From the NCBI RefSeq assembly GCF_963665355.1, contig NZ_OY762229.1, forward strand, positions 3,906,001 through 3,970,000: a DNA stretch of 64,000 nt, written 5' to 3'. The notes beneath the pieces were generated by a model. It did not search any database, had not been told where the DNA came from, and saw only the letters and a list, made by a program, of their open reading frames with translations. Positions 33,336 through 42,758 of the stretch are shown one piece after another. The stretch's first letter is position 1, and each line of letters starts with the position of its first letter. Source of the DNA: an uncultured Desulfobacter sp. Lineage in GTDB: Bacteria > Desulfobacterota > Desulfobacteria > Desulfobacterales > Desulfobacteraceae. Position numbers and translations under genes: made by a program.

Positions 33336-35599
33336 CAGGCCGATTTAATATTAAATGTCAGAATCCCATCTTTTAGACCAATTGAAAGTTTTCCTCCCTT
33401 TTCAAGCCGGCCGAAAAGAATTTCATCAGTGAGTTTATCTTTTATTTCCGTCTGGATCAGACGGGCCAGGGGCCTGGCTCCAAATTTGGGATCATGGCCT
33501 TTCCCGGCCAGATAGGCCCGGGCGTCGGCTGAATAGCTTAAAGAGATGCCCTGGTCGCTGAGCATGGCTTTAAGCTCCTTCATGTTTTTGTCCACAATAA
33601 GCTCCATCACCTTTTCTGACAGATGGCTAAACTGCACAATGCCGTCAAGACGATTCCGAAATTCCGGACTGAAGGTGTTTTTCACCGCTTTTATGCTCTG
33701 GGAATCGGAATTGGCGCTCTGGGAACCAAACCCGATACTGTTGGTGCTCATTTCCCTGGCCCCGGCATTGGAGGTCATGATAATGATTACATTTCTGAAA
33801 TCGGCGGATTTACCGTTATTGTCCGTGAGTGTGGCATAATCCATAACCTGGAGCAGAATATTGTAAAGATCCATGTGGGCCTTTTCAATTTCATCCAGAA
33901 GAAGGACGCAGTGGGGGTGCTTGCGGATGTTGTCAGTCAATATTCCGCCCTGTTCAAACCCCACATATCCCGGAGGGGCACCAATAAGCCTTGATACTGA
34001 ATGCTTTTCCATGTATTCGCTCATGTCAAAGCGCAGAAATTTGATGCCCATGTTGGAAGCCAGCTGTCTGGCCACTTCGGTTTTTCCAACACCTGTGGGA
34101 CCCATGAAAAGGAAAGAACCGATGGGGCGGTCCGGTGCCGCAAGTCCCGCCCGGGCTCTTTTAATTGCCGTGGTCAGGGTTTTAATGGCATCATCCTGTC
34201 CGAAGATAACGCTGAGCAGTTTGCCTGGCAAAGATTCCAGGGAAGACTTGTCTGCCACCGTAACACTGGAAACAGGGACCTTGGCTATTTTAGCTACAAT
34301 TTTTTCAATATCCTTGGGGCTGACTGTCTTGCGCCGGCCATCTGCCGAAAGTTTCAAAAACGCTCCGGCCTCATCAATGACGTCAATGGCCTTATCAGGC
34401 AGGAACCGGTCATTGATGTATTTATCTGACAGGTAAGCTGCCGCTTCAATGGTTTTATCCGGGTATTTCAGGCCATGGTGTTCCTCGTAGCAGGTCCGCA
34501 GACCTTTGAGAATCTCCACTGTTTCCTCCACGCTGGGTTCTGCCACTTCAATTTTTTCAAACCGCCTGGAAAAAGCCCGGTCTTTTTCAAAATGGTTTTT
34601 GTACTCTTCGTAGGTGGTGGTGCCGATACACTTGATGTCCCCTGATGATAACGCAGGTTTGAGAATGTTGGATGCATCCATGGAGCCTGATGTTGTGGCC
34701 CCTGCACCCACAACCGTATGAATTTCATCAATGACAAGAAGCGCATTTTCCTTTTCTTCCAGGGCTGTGATGACATCCTTTAGACGCTGTTCAAAATCGC
34801 CTCTGTACTTGGTGCCTGCTAAAAGAGCGCCCATATCCAGGGAGTACAGTTCACAATTTTCCAGCAGATCCGGCACGGTTTTGTCATTAATTTTCAATGC
34901 CAAACCTTCTGCAATGGCAGTTTTTCCTACCCCGGGATCTCCCACAAGGATGGGATTGTTTTTCCGCCGCCGGCAAAGGACCTGCATCACCCTTTCGATT
35001 TCAAGGCTTCTACCGATAAGGGGGTCAATTTTATTGTCCTGGGCCCGCTTGATCAGATCGGTAGTAAATGACTCCAGCGGATCTTTTTTCTTCTGGCGTT
35101 TGGTTTTTGAATCGGTCTGGTGGAAAAGCTGCTGGGGTTTCTCCTCTTCAGGCAGCTCTTTTTTGTCTTTGTCCGGGCTGTCGTGGGAGATGTGTCTGAG
35201 AACATCCAGGCGGGTGATTCCTTCGGACTCCAGGTAAAAGGCTGCATGGGAATCTTTTTCCTGGAAGATAGATGCCAGTATATCTCCAAGATTCACCTCT
35301 GATTTTTCAGCCGATCTGGCATGATTGATAGCCCGCTGAATCATCCGCTGAAAGCCGATGGTCTGCTGGAGAACATACTCTTCGCTGTTTTCTATTTTTG
35401 TCAATTTTTCATCAAAGAATTTTTCAAGATCTTCTTTGATATGTTCAGGGCTGCCCCCACATTTTTCAATGGTTTCCAAGCCGGATTCATGATTGACAAT
35501 GGCGTAAAGAACATGTTCGACACATACGTACTCATGTCTTCTTTTTTTAGCTTCCCGAACGGCAAACCCGAGAGCTGTGGATAGTTCTTTGCTAATCAT
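33335..35599 (-). CDS. clpA: ATP-dependent Clp protease ATP-binding subunit ClpA
   Basis: Protein of 754 residues with an N-terminal Clp_N repeat domain (1-145), first AAA+ module (GDPGVGKTAIAEG; VIDEIHTVVGAGAT), second AAA+ module (GPTGVGKTEVARQ; LLLDEIEKAH) and C-terminal D2-small domain. No middle coiled coil is present, which separates it from ClpB. ClpA unfolds substrates for ClpP. clpS lies 7 bases upstream and aat overlaps downstream. Confidence 0.97.
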   Translation of the reverse strand: MISKELSTALGFAVREAKKRRHEYVCVEHVLYAIVNHESGLETIEKCGGSPEHIKEDLEKFFDEKLTKIENSEEYVLQQTIGFQRMIQRAINHARSAEKSEVNLGDILASIFQEKDSHAAFYLESEGITRLDVLRHISHDSPDKDKKELPEEEKPQQLFHQTDSKTKRQKKKDPLESFTTDLIKRAQDNKIDPLIGRSLEIERVMQVLCRRRKNNPILVGDPGVGKTAIAEGLALKINDKTVPDLLENCELYSLDMGALLAGTKYRGDFEQRLKDVITALEEKENALLVIDEIHTVVGAGATTSGSMDASNILKPALSSGDIKCIGTTTYEEYKNHFEKDRAFSRRFEKIEVAEPSVEETVEILKGLRTCYEEHHGLKYPDKTIEAAAYLSDKYINDRFLPDKAIDVIDEAGAFLKLSADGRRKTVSPKDIEKIVAKIAKVPVSSVTVADKSSLESLPGKLLSVIFGQDDAIKTLTTAIKRARAGLAAPDRPIGSFLFMGPTGVGKTEVARQLASNMGIKFLRFDMSEYMEKHSVSRLIGAPPGYVGFEQGGILTDNIRKHPHCVLLLDEIEKAHMDLYNILLQVMDYATLTDNNGKSADFRNVIIIMTSNAGAREMSTNSIGFGSQSANSDSQSIKAVKNTFSPEFRNRLDGIVQFSHLSEKVMELIVDKNMKELKAMLSDQGISLSYSADARAYLAGKGHDPKFGARPLARLIQTEIKDKLTDEILFGRLEKGGKLSIGLKDGILTFNIKSA

Positions 35600-35606
35600 A
35601 TACCAT

Positions 35607-35915
35607 TTACTCCTTTTCCATTGTACTTTTTAAGGGGAACCCTTTACTGCCGGCCAGATTATGGACGGCCTGAACTTTTGTTTCTGCTATTTCCCGTGGA
35701 TATATACCGCACACGGCCTTTCCTTTATTATGTACATTAAGCATGATTTGTGTGGCTTTTTCAAGAGATTTTCCGAATACCCGGATAAGGATATCCACCA
35801 CAAAATCCATGGTTGTATAATCATCATTGTGCAAGAGCACTTTATACATTGGCGGACGACCCTCATTAATGTCATTGGATATTTTGGGCCGGGTTTTAGA
35901 ATCAGTGGATGTCAT
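35607..35915 (-). CDS. clpS: ClpS adaptor for N-degron substrates
   Basis: Protein of 102 residues: a disordered N terminus then the core PPMYKVLLHNDDYTTMDFVVDIL with the NDD(Y)T N-degron pocket, and a HNKGKAVCGIYPREIAETK segment. ClpS delivers proteins bearing N-terminal Leu, Phe, Trp or Tyr to ClpAP. It is the first gene of clpS-clpA-aat and follows secA by 9 bases. Confidence 0.97.
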   Translation of the reverse strand: MTSTDSKTRPKISNDINEGRPPMYKVLLHNDDYTTMDFVVDILIRVFGKSLEKATQIMLNVHNKGKAVCGIYPREIAETKVQAVHNLAGSKGFPLKSTMEKE

Positions 35916-35924
35916 ACGTTAACT

Positions 35925-38447
35925 CTATTGCCCGCAGCATTTTTTATATTTTTTGCCGGAACCGCATGGACAGGGATCATTTCTCTGGACTTTTTCAGAT
36001 GCCCGCCTGACCGGCTGTTTTGGGGCCGATTCGTCAGAATGGGAAAATGTCAGGCCCTGCTGTTCCTCCTGTTTCATCTCCTCCACCTGATTGGGAGAGG
36101 CGATCTGAATTTTGAACAGGATATCCACCACCTCCTGTTTAATCCGATTCATCAGATCCTGGAACATATCAAACCCTTCTTTTTTATAGATACGCAAAGG
36201 ATCCTGCTGGGCATACCCCCGAAGGCCGATACCCTCCTTGAGATGGTCCATATTCAAGAGATGTTCCTTCCATCTGGTGTCTACGGTCTGAAGGATAATA
36301 AACCGTTCAACGTGGCGCATAATTTCGGTGCCGTAAATCTGTTCCTTGCTCTTGTATAGAGCCTGGGCTGCTTGAAAGACAAATTCCCCGAGCTGGTCGG
36401 CAGAAAAATTTTCCTGGACAGGTTTATCCAAAGACAGATCCATATTCAACTGGGCTTTGATTGCCAATGAAAGAGCTTCCAAATCCCAGTTTCTGATAGC
36501 TGTTTTATCTAAAGCAAATTGGTCCACAAGGTCATAGGAGACATCTTCTATCATATCCTGGGCCGCCTGTTTGAGGTCCTTGGATGTCAGTGCCTGACGG
36601 CGCTGGCGGTAAATGATCTCACGCTGCTGGTTCATGACATCGTCATATTCGAGCAGATGTTTTCTGATTTCGAAATTGTGTCCTTCCACCTTGGACTGGG
36701 CGTTTTCTATGGCTTTGGAAATAAATCTATGCTCAATGTGCTCGCCATCTTCAATGCCAAGCCGGTCCATGACGGCATGGATACGGTCTCCGCCGAAAAT
36801 TCTGAGCAGATCGTCTTCCAGGCTCAAATAAAACCGGGAGCTTCCCGGATCGCCCTGGCGTCCTGAACGGCCCCGCAACTGGTTGTCAATGCGTCGGGAC
36901 TCATGGCGGGATGTACCAAGAATGTGAAGGCCACCAAGCTCTGTAACCCCTTCTCCCAGCTTGATGTCTGTACCACGTCCGGCCATGTTGGTGGAGATGG
37001 TCACAGCGCCTTTCTGACCGGCATTTGCTACAATTTCAGCTTCTTCCTTGTGATGTTTGGCATTGAGTACATTATGCTTAATCCCTTTTTTCTTGAGCTT
37101 TTCGCTTAGGGATTCGGAGACATCAATGGAAATGGTCCCCACCAGCACAGGCTGTCCTTTTTGATGCAGCTGGATAATCTCCTTGATGGCGGCATCGTAT
37201 TTTTCATTCTGTGTTTTGTAAATCAGGTCTGCCCGGTCTTCACGAATCATGGGTCTATGGGTGGGAATAACCAGAACATCCAGATTGTAAATTTTTTTAA
37301 ACTCCTCTGCTTCCGTCTCCGCTGTACCGGTCATGCCCGACAGTTTGTCATACATTCTAAAATAGTTCTGGAAGGTGATGGAGGCAAGAGTCTGGTTTTC
37401 GTTTTCAATTTTAACCCCCTCCTTGGCCTCAAGGGCCTGGTGAAGACCTTCCGAGTACCGGCGGCCGCTCATCAGCCGGCCGGTGAACTCATCTACAATG
37501 ACCACCTGGCCGTCTTTAACAATGTAGTCGGTGTCTCGTTTGAAAATGACATGGGCCTTTAGGGCCTGGTTCAGGTGGTGCAGAATCTCAATGTTGGCCG
37601 GATCATAGAGATTGTCCACATTGAGCAGCTCCTCACCCTTTGCAATACCCTCTTCGGTGAGGGATACGGTTTTTGATTCCTCGTCCAGGGTATAGTCCGT
37701 ATCCTTTTTAAATGCAGGAATAATGGCATTGGCATGGGTATACAGGTGGGTGGATTTTTCAGCCGGTCCTGAAATAATCAAAGGGGTTCTTGCCTCGTCA
37801 ATGAGAATGGAGTCCACCTCGTCCACAATGGCAAAGTGAAGCTCCCCCTGGGCCAGCTCTCCGGGTTCAAATTTCATATTGTCCCGCAGGTAGTCAAAAC
37901 CAAATTCGTTATTTGTACCGTATGTGATGTCGGCGGCATAGGCCTGTTTACGTTCCTGGGAGTCCATGTCATGGAGGATCACCCCTACGGTCAGACCCAA
38001 AAATTCATATACCTGGGCCATCCATTCAGCATCACGTCTGGCCAGATAGTCATTGACCGTAACAATGTGAACACCTTTGCCCGAAAGGGCATTCAGGTAG
38101 GCGGGCAGGGTGGACATCAGGGTTTTGCCCTCACCGGTTTTCATCTCTGCAATGGTGCCACGGTGCAAAGCGATACCGCCGATGAGCTGAACATCATAAT
38201 GGCGCAGACCAAGGGTGCGTACCGATGCCTCCCTGACCAGAGCAAAAGCTTCGGGAAGGATATCGTCTATGGTTTCTCCCTTTTCCAGGCGGTTTTTAAA
38301 CTCGGATGTTTTTTCACGAATCTGGGTATCTGACAGGGCCTGAACTTGTGGTTCAAGTTCATTTATTTGCTCGATAATAGGCTGGATTTTTTTAAGGATC
38401 CTGTCATTGCTGGACCCGAAAAGTTTAGTAAGGAAATTGAGTAGCAT
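35925..38447 (-). CDS. secA: Preprotein translocase ATPase SecA
   Basis: Protein of 840 residues. Walker A lies in [20 protein letters not shown], Walker B in [20 protein letters not shown], with a preprotein cross-linking domain, [16 protein letters not shown] and a C-terminal zinc SEC-C tail ([16 protein letters not shown]). It drives Sec export, which also feeds GspD and the envelope proteins here. A 247-base gap separates it from the M23 gene upstream. Confidence 0.98.
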   Translation of the reverse strand: MLLNFLTKLFGSSNDRILKKIQPIIEQINELEPQVQALSDTQIREKTSEFKNRLEKGETIDDILPEAFALVREASVRTLGLRHYDVQLIGGIALHRGTIAEMKTGEGKTLMSTLPAYLNALSGKGVHIVTVNDYLARRDAEWMAQVYEFLGLTVGVILHDMDSQERKQAYAADITYGTNNEFGFDYLRDNMKFEPGELAQGELHFAIVDEVDSILIDEARTPLIISGPAEKSTHLYTHANAIIPAFKKDTDYTLDEESKTVSLTEEGIAKGEELLNVDNLYDPANIEILHHLNQALKAHVIFKRDTDYIVKDGQVVIVDEFTGRLMSGRRYSEGLHQALEAKEGVKIENENQTLASITFQNYFRMYDKLSGMTGTAETEAEEFKKIYNLDVLVIPTHRPMIREDRADLIYKTQNEKYDAAIKEIIQLHQKGQPVLVGTISIDVSESLSEKLKKKGIKHNVLNAKHHKEEAEIVANAGQKGAVTISTNMAGRGTDIKLGEGVTELGGLHILGTSRHESRRIDNQLRGRSGRQGDPGSSRFYLSLEDDLLRIFGGDRIHAVMDRLGIEDGEHIEHRFISKAIENAQSKVEGHNFEIRKHLLEYDDVMNQQREIIYRQRRQALTSKDLKQAAQDMIEDVSYDLVDQFALDKTAIRNWDLEALSLAIKAQLNMDLSLDKPVQENFSADQLGEFVFQAAQALYKSKEQIYGTEIMRHVERFIILQTVDTRWKEHLLNMDHLKEGIGLRGYAQQDPLRIYKKEGFDMFQDLMNRIKQEVVDILFKIQIASPNQVEEMKQEEQQGLTFSHSDESAPKQPVRRASEKVQRNDPCPCGSGKKYKKCCGQ

Positions 38448-38694
38448 GTGAAGGTTACCTGTTTCAATTAGAGGTCATTTATTTGTCAGAACAACATATA
38501 AGCATTCTTTCAGGAAATAAAAGAAAAAAATCTGGGTTACCACAATTTCTTTTGACGCAGAACGGTGAGATAGGCCCGGCAGGCAACCGGACGATAAGCA
38601 GGGTATAGGGAAGAGGCTAAAAAAAATGCAGCCCGAAGGGTATAAAAATATCGCCATGTTGTCATTTTTTTGAAAAATCAAGGGGGGAGAGGGA

Positions 38695-39624
38695 CTAATT
38701 AAGGATATATTTTGAGGGGTTGACAGGGGCGCCGTTGACAAGGACTTCATAATGAAGGTGAGGGCCGGTGCTTCGTCCACTATTTCCTAATGTGGCGATT
38801 GCATCGCCGCGTTTGATCTGTTGGCCTTTATGAACCAGGATATCTCTTAAATGTGCGTATTTGGTTGCTTTTCCGTATCCGTGGTCAATGATGACAACAT
38901 TACCATAGCTGGATTTTCTTCCGGTGAAGATCACTTTACCGTTCGCGGTAGAAACGATCTTAGTACCCATGCGGTTGGAAATATCAAGGCCTGAATGAAA
39001 ACTTCTCTTGCCGGTGAACGGGGATTTTCGGTAACCAAAGGGTGAGGTAATAATGCCTGAAACCGGCTTGATGGACGGGGTGGAACCCAGCAGGTTCTTC
39101 TTTTTTTCCAGTTTAGCAATCAGTTCGTTGAAATCCAGTTTTTCTTCATCTGCAACAGATCTGATCTGATTTACCTGATGATGCATTTCCCGAATCAGAG
39201 CGTTATGACGGGTGTCAAGGGGGAGATCCTGCCCCAGATCGGTTTCAGGTACCCCGCCGATGCCCAGAAGGCCTGATGATTGTCCGGATTTGTCAATATC
39301 AGCAATAAGACGAACCTGATTTTCCAATTGTCCAAGTTTTGTGATCTTCTCTTTGAGATCCTGAATCTCCCCTGCAAAGACCTGAATCTGGCGTCTTTGG
39401 TCTTCAAGTTCAGTCTTCTGGCTTGCAATGGTTTCATGGAGCGTTGTGTTATCCAGATCCGTTCGTTTGAGTACATAATAATCATGGCCGAAATAGGATA
39501 CCGCTCCGGCGCAGGCTATGAAGAAAAGTGTAGAGAAAAGTAATAACGATTTTCTAAGCGAAATTTCTCTTATATCCGTATCGTTGCCTGAATGAAACCA
39601 TATTTTGATTCGATTTTTCATCAA
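38695..39624 (-). CDS. M23 family metallopeptidase with coiled coil
   Basis: Protein of 309 residues. A basic N terminus and one membrane helix (about 24-45) are followed by a coiled coil (about 55-105 and 140-175) and a C-terminal LytM/M23 domain with zinc motifs HSGLDI and HLHYEV, and YRKSPFTGKRSFH before them. The catalytic residues are intact, so it may cut peptidoglycan crosslinks or, like EnvC/NlpD, regulate an amidase. It lies between argC and secA, same strand. Confidence 0.9.
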   Translation of the reverse strand: MMKNRIKIWFHSGNDTDIREISLRKSLLLFSTLFFIACAGAVSYFGHDYYVLKRTDLDNTTLHETIASQKTELEDQRRQIQVFAGEIQDLKEKITKLGQLENQVRLIADIDKSGQSSGLLGIGGVPETDLGQDLPLDTRHNALIREMHHQVNQIRSVADEEKLDFNELIAKLEKKKNLLGSTPSIKPVSGIITSPFGYRKSPFTGKRSFHSGLDISNRMGTKIVSTANGKVIFTGRKSSYGNVVIIDHGYGKATKYAHLRDILVHKGQQIKRGDAIATLGNSGRSTGPHLHYEVLVNGAPVNPSKYILN

Positions 39625-39670
39625 TTAATTAATACAGGTTATGGAACACCCGTGTCAAGCAAAAATGCGC

Positions 39671-40708
39671 TTACAGAGGGGTTTGCACCCAATCCAGACC
39701 CGCTTTTTCGTCAATGGCGAACATAATGTTCATATTCTGAACGGCCTGGCCGGCAGCACCCTTGAGAAGGTTGTCGATGGCTGAAACCATTATCAGGCGG
39801 CCCGATACAGGGTCAAGGTGGAACCCGATATCGCAGAAGTTTGTCCCCTTGACATGGGACATGTTGGGAAATTTACCCAGGGGAAGAATCCTGACAAAGG
39901 GCTCATTTCCATACCATTTATCAAGGACGGTGCGAATCTGTTTTTCAGTGACACCTGCACAAACCTGGGCATAAATAGTTGAAACCATACCCCGGGTTAC
40001 TGGTACCAGATGGGGGACAAAGGTCAGGGACACGGTTTCTCCTGCTGCCTTGGTCAACACTTCGTTGATTTCAGGCGTGTGCCTGTGATTTCCCACTTTA
40101 TAAGGGCCAAAGGCTTCATTCACCTCACAGAAATGAGTGGAAAGGGAGACAGAGCGTCCGGCACCACTGACTCCGGATTTTGAATCTGAAATCAAACCTA
40201 AGGGAGAAACAAGTTTTTCTTTAAGCAACGGAATCAGGGGCAGAAGAATGGATGTCGGGTAGCAGCCGGGATTCCCGATTATTCTTGCGGTTTTAATGCG
40301 CTCCCGATTGATTTCGCACAAACCGTAAACACTTTCTTCCAATAGCTTGGCAGCGGTGTGGGGCTGATATACCGCTTCATATGCTTTAATATCATCAAAC
40401 CTGAAGTCCGCTGAAAGATCTATGACTTTTATACCCTTATCTATGAGCTGGGGTGCAAACGCCATGGAGACCTTATGGGGCAGGGCCAGGAATACGACAT
40501 CTGCTTTCTGTGAAAGCTCCTGGGCATCAAAGGGTGTGCAGACCAAGGATTCAAATCCGTGCATGGACGGAAAAATATCAGTAAATGGTTTTCCCTGGTA
40601 GGAGTTTGAAGTGACTGCCTCAAGACAGGCATTAGGATGGTTGGAGATCAACTTTACCAGTTCCAGACCTGTGTAACCCGATGCTCCTGCTATTGCTGTT
40701 TTAATCAT
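39671..40708 (-). CDS. argC: N-acetyl-gamma-glutamyl-phosphate reductase
   Basis: Protein of 345 residues. The NADP fold is IAGASGYTGLELVKL; the catalytic Cys149 is in GNPGCYPTS; KSGVSGAGR and PHLVPVTRGM follow. It makes N-acetyl-glutamate semialdehyde in arginine synthesis. No other arg genes are in the window. It starts 16 bases after the macro-domain gene. Confidence 0.97.
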   Translation of the reverse strand: MIKTAIAGASGYTGLELVKLISNHPNACLEAVTSNSYQGKPFTDIFPSMHGFESLVCTPFDAQELSQKADVVFLALPHKVSMAFAPQLIDKGIKVIDLSADFRFDDIKAYEAVYQPHTAAKLLEESVYGLCEINRERIKTARIIGNPGCYPTSILLPLIPLLKEKLVSPLGLISDSKSGVSGAGRSVSLSTHFCEVNEAFGPYKVGNHRHTPEINEVLTKAAGETVSLTFVPHLVPVTRGMVSTIYAQVCAGVTEKQIRTVLDKWYGNEPFVRILPLGKFPNMSHVKGTNFCDIGFHLDPVSGRLIMVSAIDNLLKGAAGQAVQNMNIMFAIDEKAGLDWVQTPL

Positions 40709-40724
40709 TTTTTTTCCTTTTTAG

Positions 40725-41177
40725 CTATACAAGTTCGACCAGGGTATGGTTTTCTCCTGTCAGAGCGATATCTATGATTCTGCTGATAATATCCCAGTCC
40801 CCTTTGGCAAGGCCTGCCCCGATTTTGGGGTACCCCATGCGACTGCCGCTGAACTGTTTTTTCAATGAGGTAAAAATTTTTGTAATGGCATCATAATCTA
40901 CCAGAACCCCGTTCCCCGAATAGTGATACTGGGTATAGGCATTGATCACATACAACTGGCCGTATGGTGTATCCACGCACGCCTTTGAATAATTTCCCAG
41001 TTTAGATCTGTCACCGGACTCAGTTGCAAGATCGGCTTCCCAAGCCTCGGGAAAATAGGTTCGGATCTGTTTGGCAATGCCGGCTCCCATGGTGCAAAAG
41101 CAATTGCAGCCATGAATGATCAGATCAAATTGCCCTTCCCGGGCCAGCTGAATTAAATCGCCTTTTATGCATTTCAT
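40725..41177 (-). CDS. Macro domain protein
   Basis: Protein of 150 residues forming a single macro domain: HGCNCFCTMGAGIAKQIRTYFPEA is the ADP-ribose-binding loop and GYPKIGAGLAKGDW the second phosphate loop. The sequence is closest to the ADP-ribose-1''-phosphate phosphatase (YBR022W/Poa1p-like) type. It could remove or sense ADP-ribose derivatives. First gene upstream of argC; whether the two are functionally linked is unknown. Confidence 0.85.
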   Translation of the reverse strand: MKCIKGDLIQLAREGQFDLIIHGCNCFCTMGAGIAKQIRTYFPEAWEADLATESGDRSKLGNYSKACVDTPYGQLYVINAYTQYHYSGNGVLVDYDAITKIFTSLKKQFSGSRMGYPKIGAGLAKGDWDIISRIIDIALTGENHTLVELV

Positions 41178-41443
41178 CGGGCCTTCCCCAGATAAAGGAT
41201 ACGGAAAAGAAACATGGGCAACTATTTAGCATATCAGATCAATTTTTCAAGAGATTTTATTGCAGAGTGGGGCAGGTTAGAGCTTCATTGGAATGGGATA
41301 ATTTTAAATTCCTGTAAGTTATACGAGAGCCCATATGAACAGATAAGTTGTTTTGGGTGTTATAGTCCAGGTCGGCTGTGGCCAATGGTAAAAATAGTGT
41401 AAATGTATTTATATACCTTGCTTAATGTCTATCCCAAGGATAA

Positions 41444-42112
41444 ATGAAAAATATGTGCGGATGTGAAAAATTTTTAAGAGAACCTGTCAATGCCATCTCC
41501 CACGGTGCGGGCGCTCTGGGTGCCATAGCCGCATTGAGCCTGATGGTGGTGTACGCGGCCCTGCGTGCTCAGGTCTGGCATGTGGTGGCCTTCTCTGTTT
41601 TCGGTGGGACTCTGATCCTGATGTACGCTTCAAGCTGCCTGTATCATGCCTTAAAAGTTTCAGACCGGGCATTGATGGTTTTTCGCCGCATAGACCACAT
41701 CATGATCTTTATGGTTATTGCAGGGTCATATACCCCGTTGTGCCTTGTGCCTTTGCGGGGGGCATGGGGCTGGAGCCTTTTAGGGGCCGTATGGGGAATT
41801 GCCATTGCCGGTATATTCATCAAGATTTTTTTCATGGGGGCTCCCAGGTGGATATCCACGGTGATCTATCTTGTTATGGGCTGGCTGTGCCTCTTTGCCG
41901 TCTATCCCCTGGTTAAAAACTTGAAGCCTGGGGCATTAATGTGGCTGGCAACAGGTGGCCTGTTTTACTCTGTCGGCGCTGTTATCTACGCTTTGAAAAG
42001 GCCCAATCCCTTTCCCGGGCTTCTGGGTTTTCATGAGATCTGGCACTGTTTTGTCATCCTGGGCAGTGCTTCCCATTTCTGGCTTTCTTTTAAATACTTG
42101 ATGTATATTTAA
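41444..42112 (+). CDS. Hemolysin III (TrhA/PAQR) family membrane protein
   Basis: Protein of 222 residues with seven hydrophobic helices. Family motifs are EPVNAISHGAGALGA near the N terminus, SSCLYHAL, DHIMIFMVIAGSYTP and a final HEIWHCFVILGSASHF; the conserved His residues are thought to bind a metal. Members have been linked to membrane-energy homeostasis. AAGGA precedes the ATG. Confidence 0.9.
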   Translation: MKNMCGCEKFLREPVNAISHGAGALGAIAALSLMVVYAALRAQVWHVVAFSVFGGTLILMYASSCLYHALKVSDRALMVFRRIDHIMIFMVIAGSYTPLCLVPLRGAWGWSLLGAVWGIAIAGIFIKIFFMGAPRWISTVIYLVMGWLCLFAVYPLVKNLKPGALMWLATGGLFYSVGAVIYALKRPNPFPGLLGFHEIWHCFVILGSASHFWLSFKYLMYI

Positions 42113-42191
42113 ACATTCTTCTTGTTCGCGTTGCATTCAGGACAGGTATGTCTTAGTTTTAAGTTTGTTTTTAATGAACAGGAGATTTTTT

Positions 42192-42746
42192 ATGGATATT
42201 TATAAAAGAGAAAAAATAACGGACTATCCCCATCTCAATCTGTATCGCGCCAGGTATCGGGACAGGGCCGGCAGGGATAAATCCTGGCTGTATGCATCCA
42301 GGCAAAATTCGGCCAGACCCGATGCCGTCGTGGTTGTTCCCTTTCATCAACAGGAGAATAAACTGGTTATTATTAAAGAATTTCGGGTGCCTCTGGGTGG
42401 CTTCCTGTATGGTTTCCCCGCAGGTCTTGTGGACCCGGGGGAAAGTATTATCGATGCCGGACGGCGCGAACTGTATGAAGAAACCGGCCTGACTGCTGTG
42501 GATGTGCTGAAACAAAGTCCTGCGATATTTCCGTCATCCGGAGTAACCGATGAGAGTATAAGCCTTTTGTATGTGACCTGTGAGGGGACTGCAAGTACTG
42601 AATTTAACGAGGCTTCAGAACTTATCGAGGTAAAAATGCTTTCCCGGGACCAGGCGGCCGAATGTATGGGGCAGGACAATGTTGTGTTTGATGTTAAAAC
42701 ATGGATTGTCATGGAACGGTTTGTTTCAACAGGTAAAGTGGTATAA
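42192..42746 (+). CDS. NUDIX hydrolase (ADP-ribose pyrophosphatase-like)
   Basis: About 184 residues from MDIYKREKITDYPHL, with AGGAG upstream; a longer in-frame start 27 bases earlier has none. The Nudix box is intact: GLVDPGESIIDAGRRELYEETGL, with a preceding FRVPLGGFLYGFPAG as in ADP-sugar pyrophosphatases. It likely hydrolyses a nucleoside diphosphate derivative. The M48-TPR gene follows after 12 bases. Confidence 0.88.
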   Translation: MDIYKREKITDYPHLNLYRARYRDRAGRDKSWLYASRQNSARPDAVVVVPFHQQENKLVIIKEFRVPLGGFLYGFPAGLVDPGESIIDAGRRELYEETGLTAVDVLKQSPAIFPSSGVTDESISLLYVTCEGTASTEFNEASELIEVKMLSRDQAAECMGQDNVVFDVKTWIVMERFVSTGKVV

Positions 42747-42758
42747 GGACCTGTTTCA

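Noticed and set aside
38475-38694. A possible SecM-like peptide upstream of secA on the minus strand.
   Set aside because: The only open frame there overlaps the M23 gene, lacks a stall motif and has no ribosome site.
41214-41402. A 62-codon open frame between the macro-domain and hemolysin III genes.
   Set aside because: No ribosome site, no recognisable composition or homology, and it starts close to the divergent gene; likely chance.
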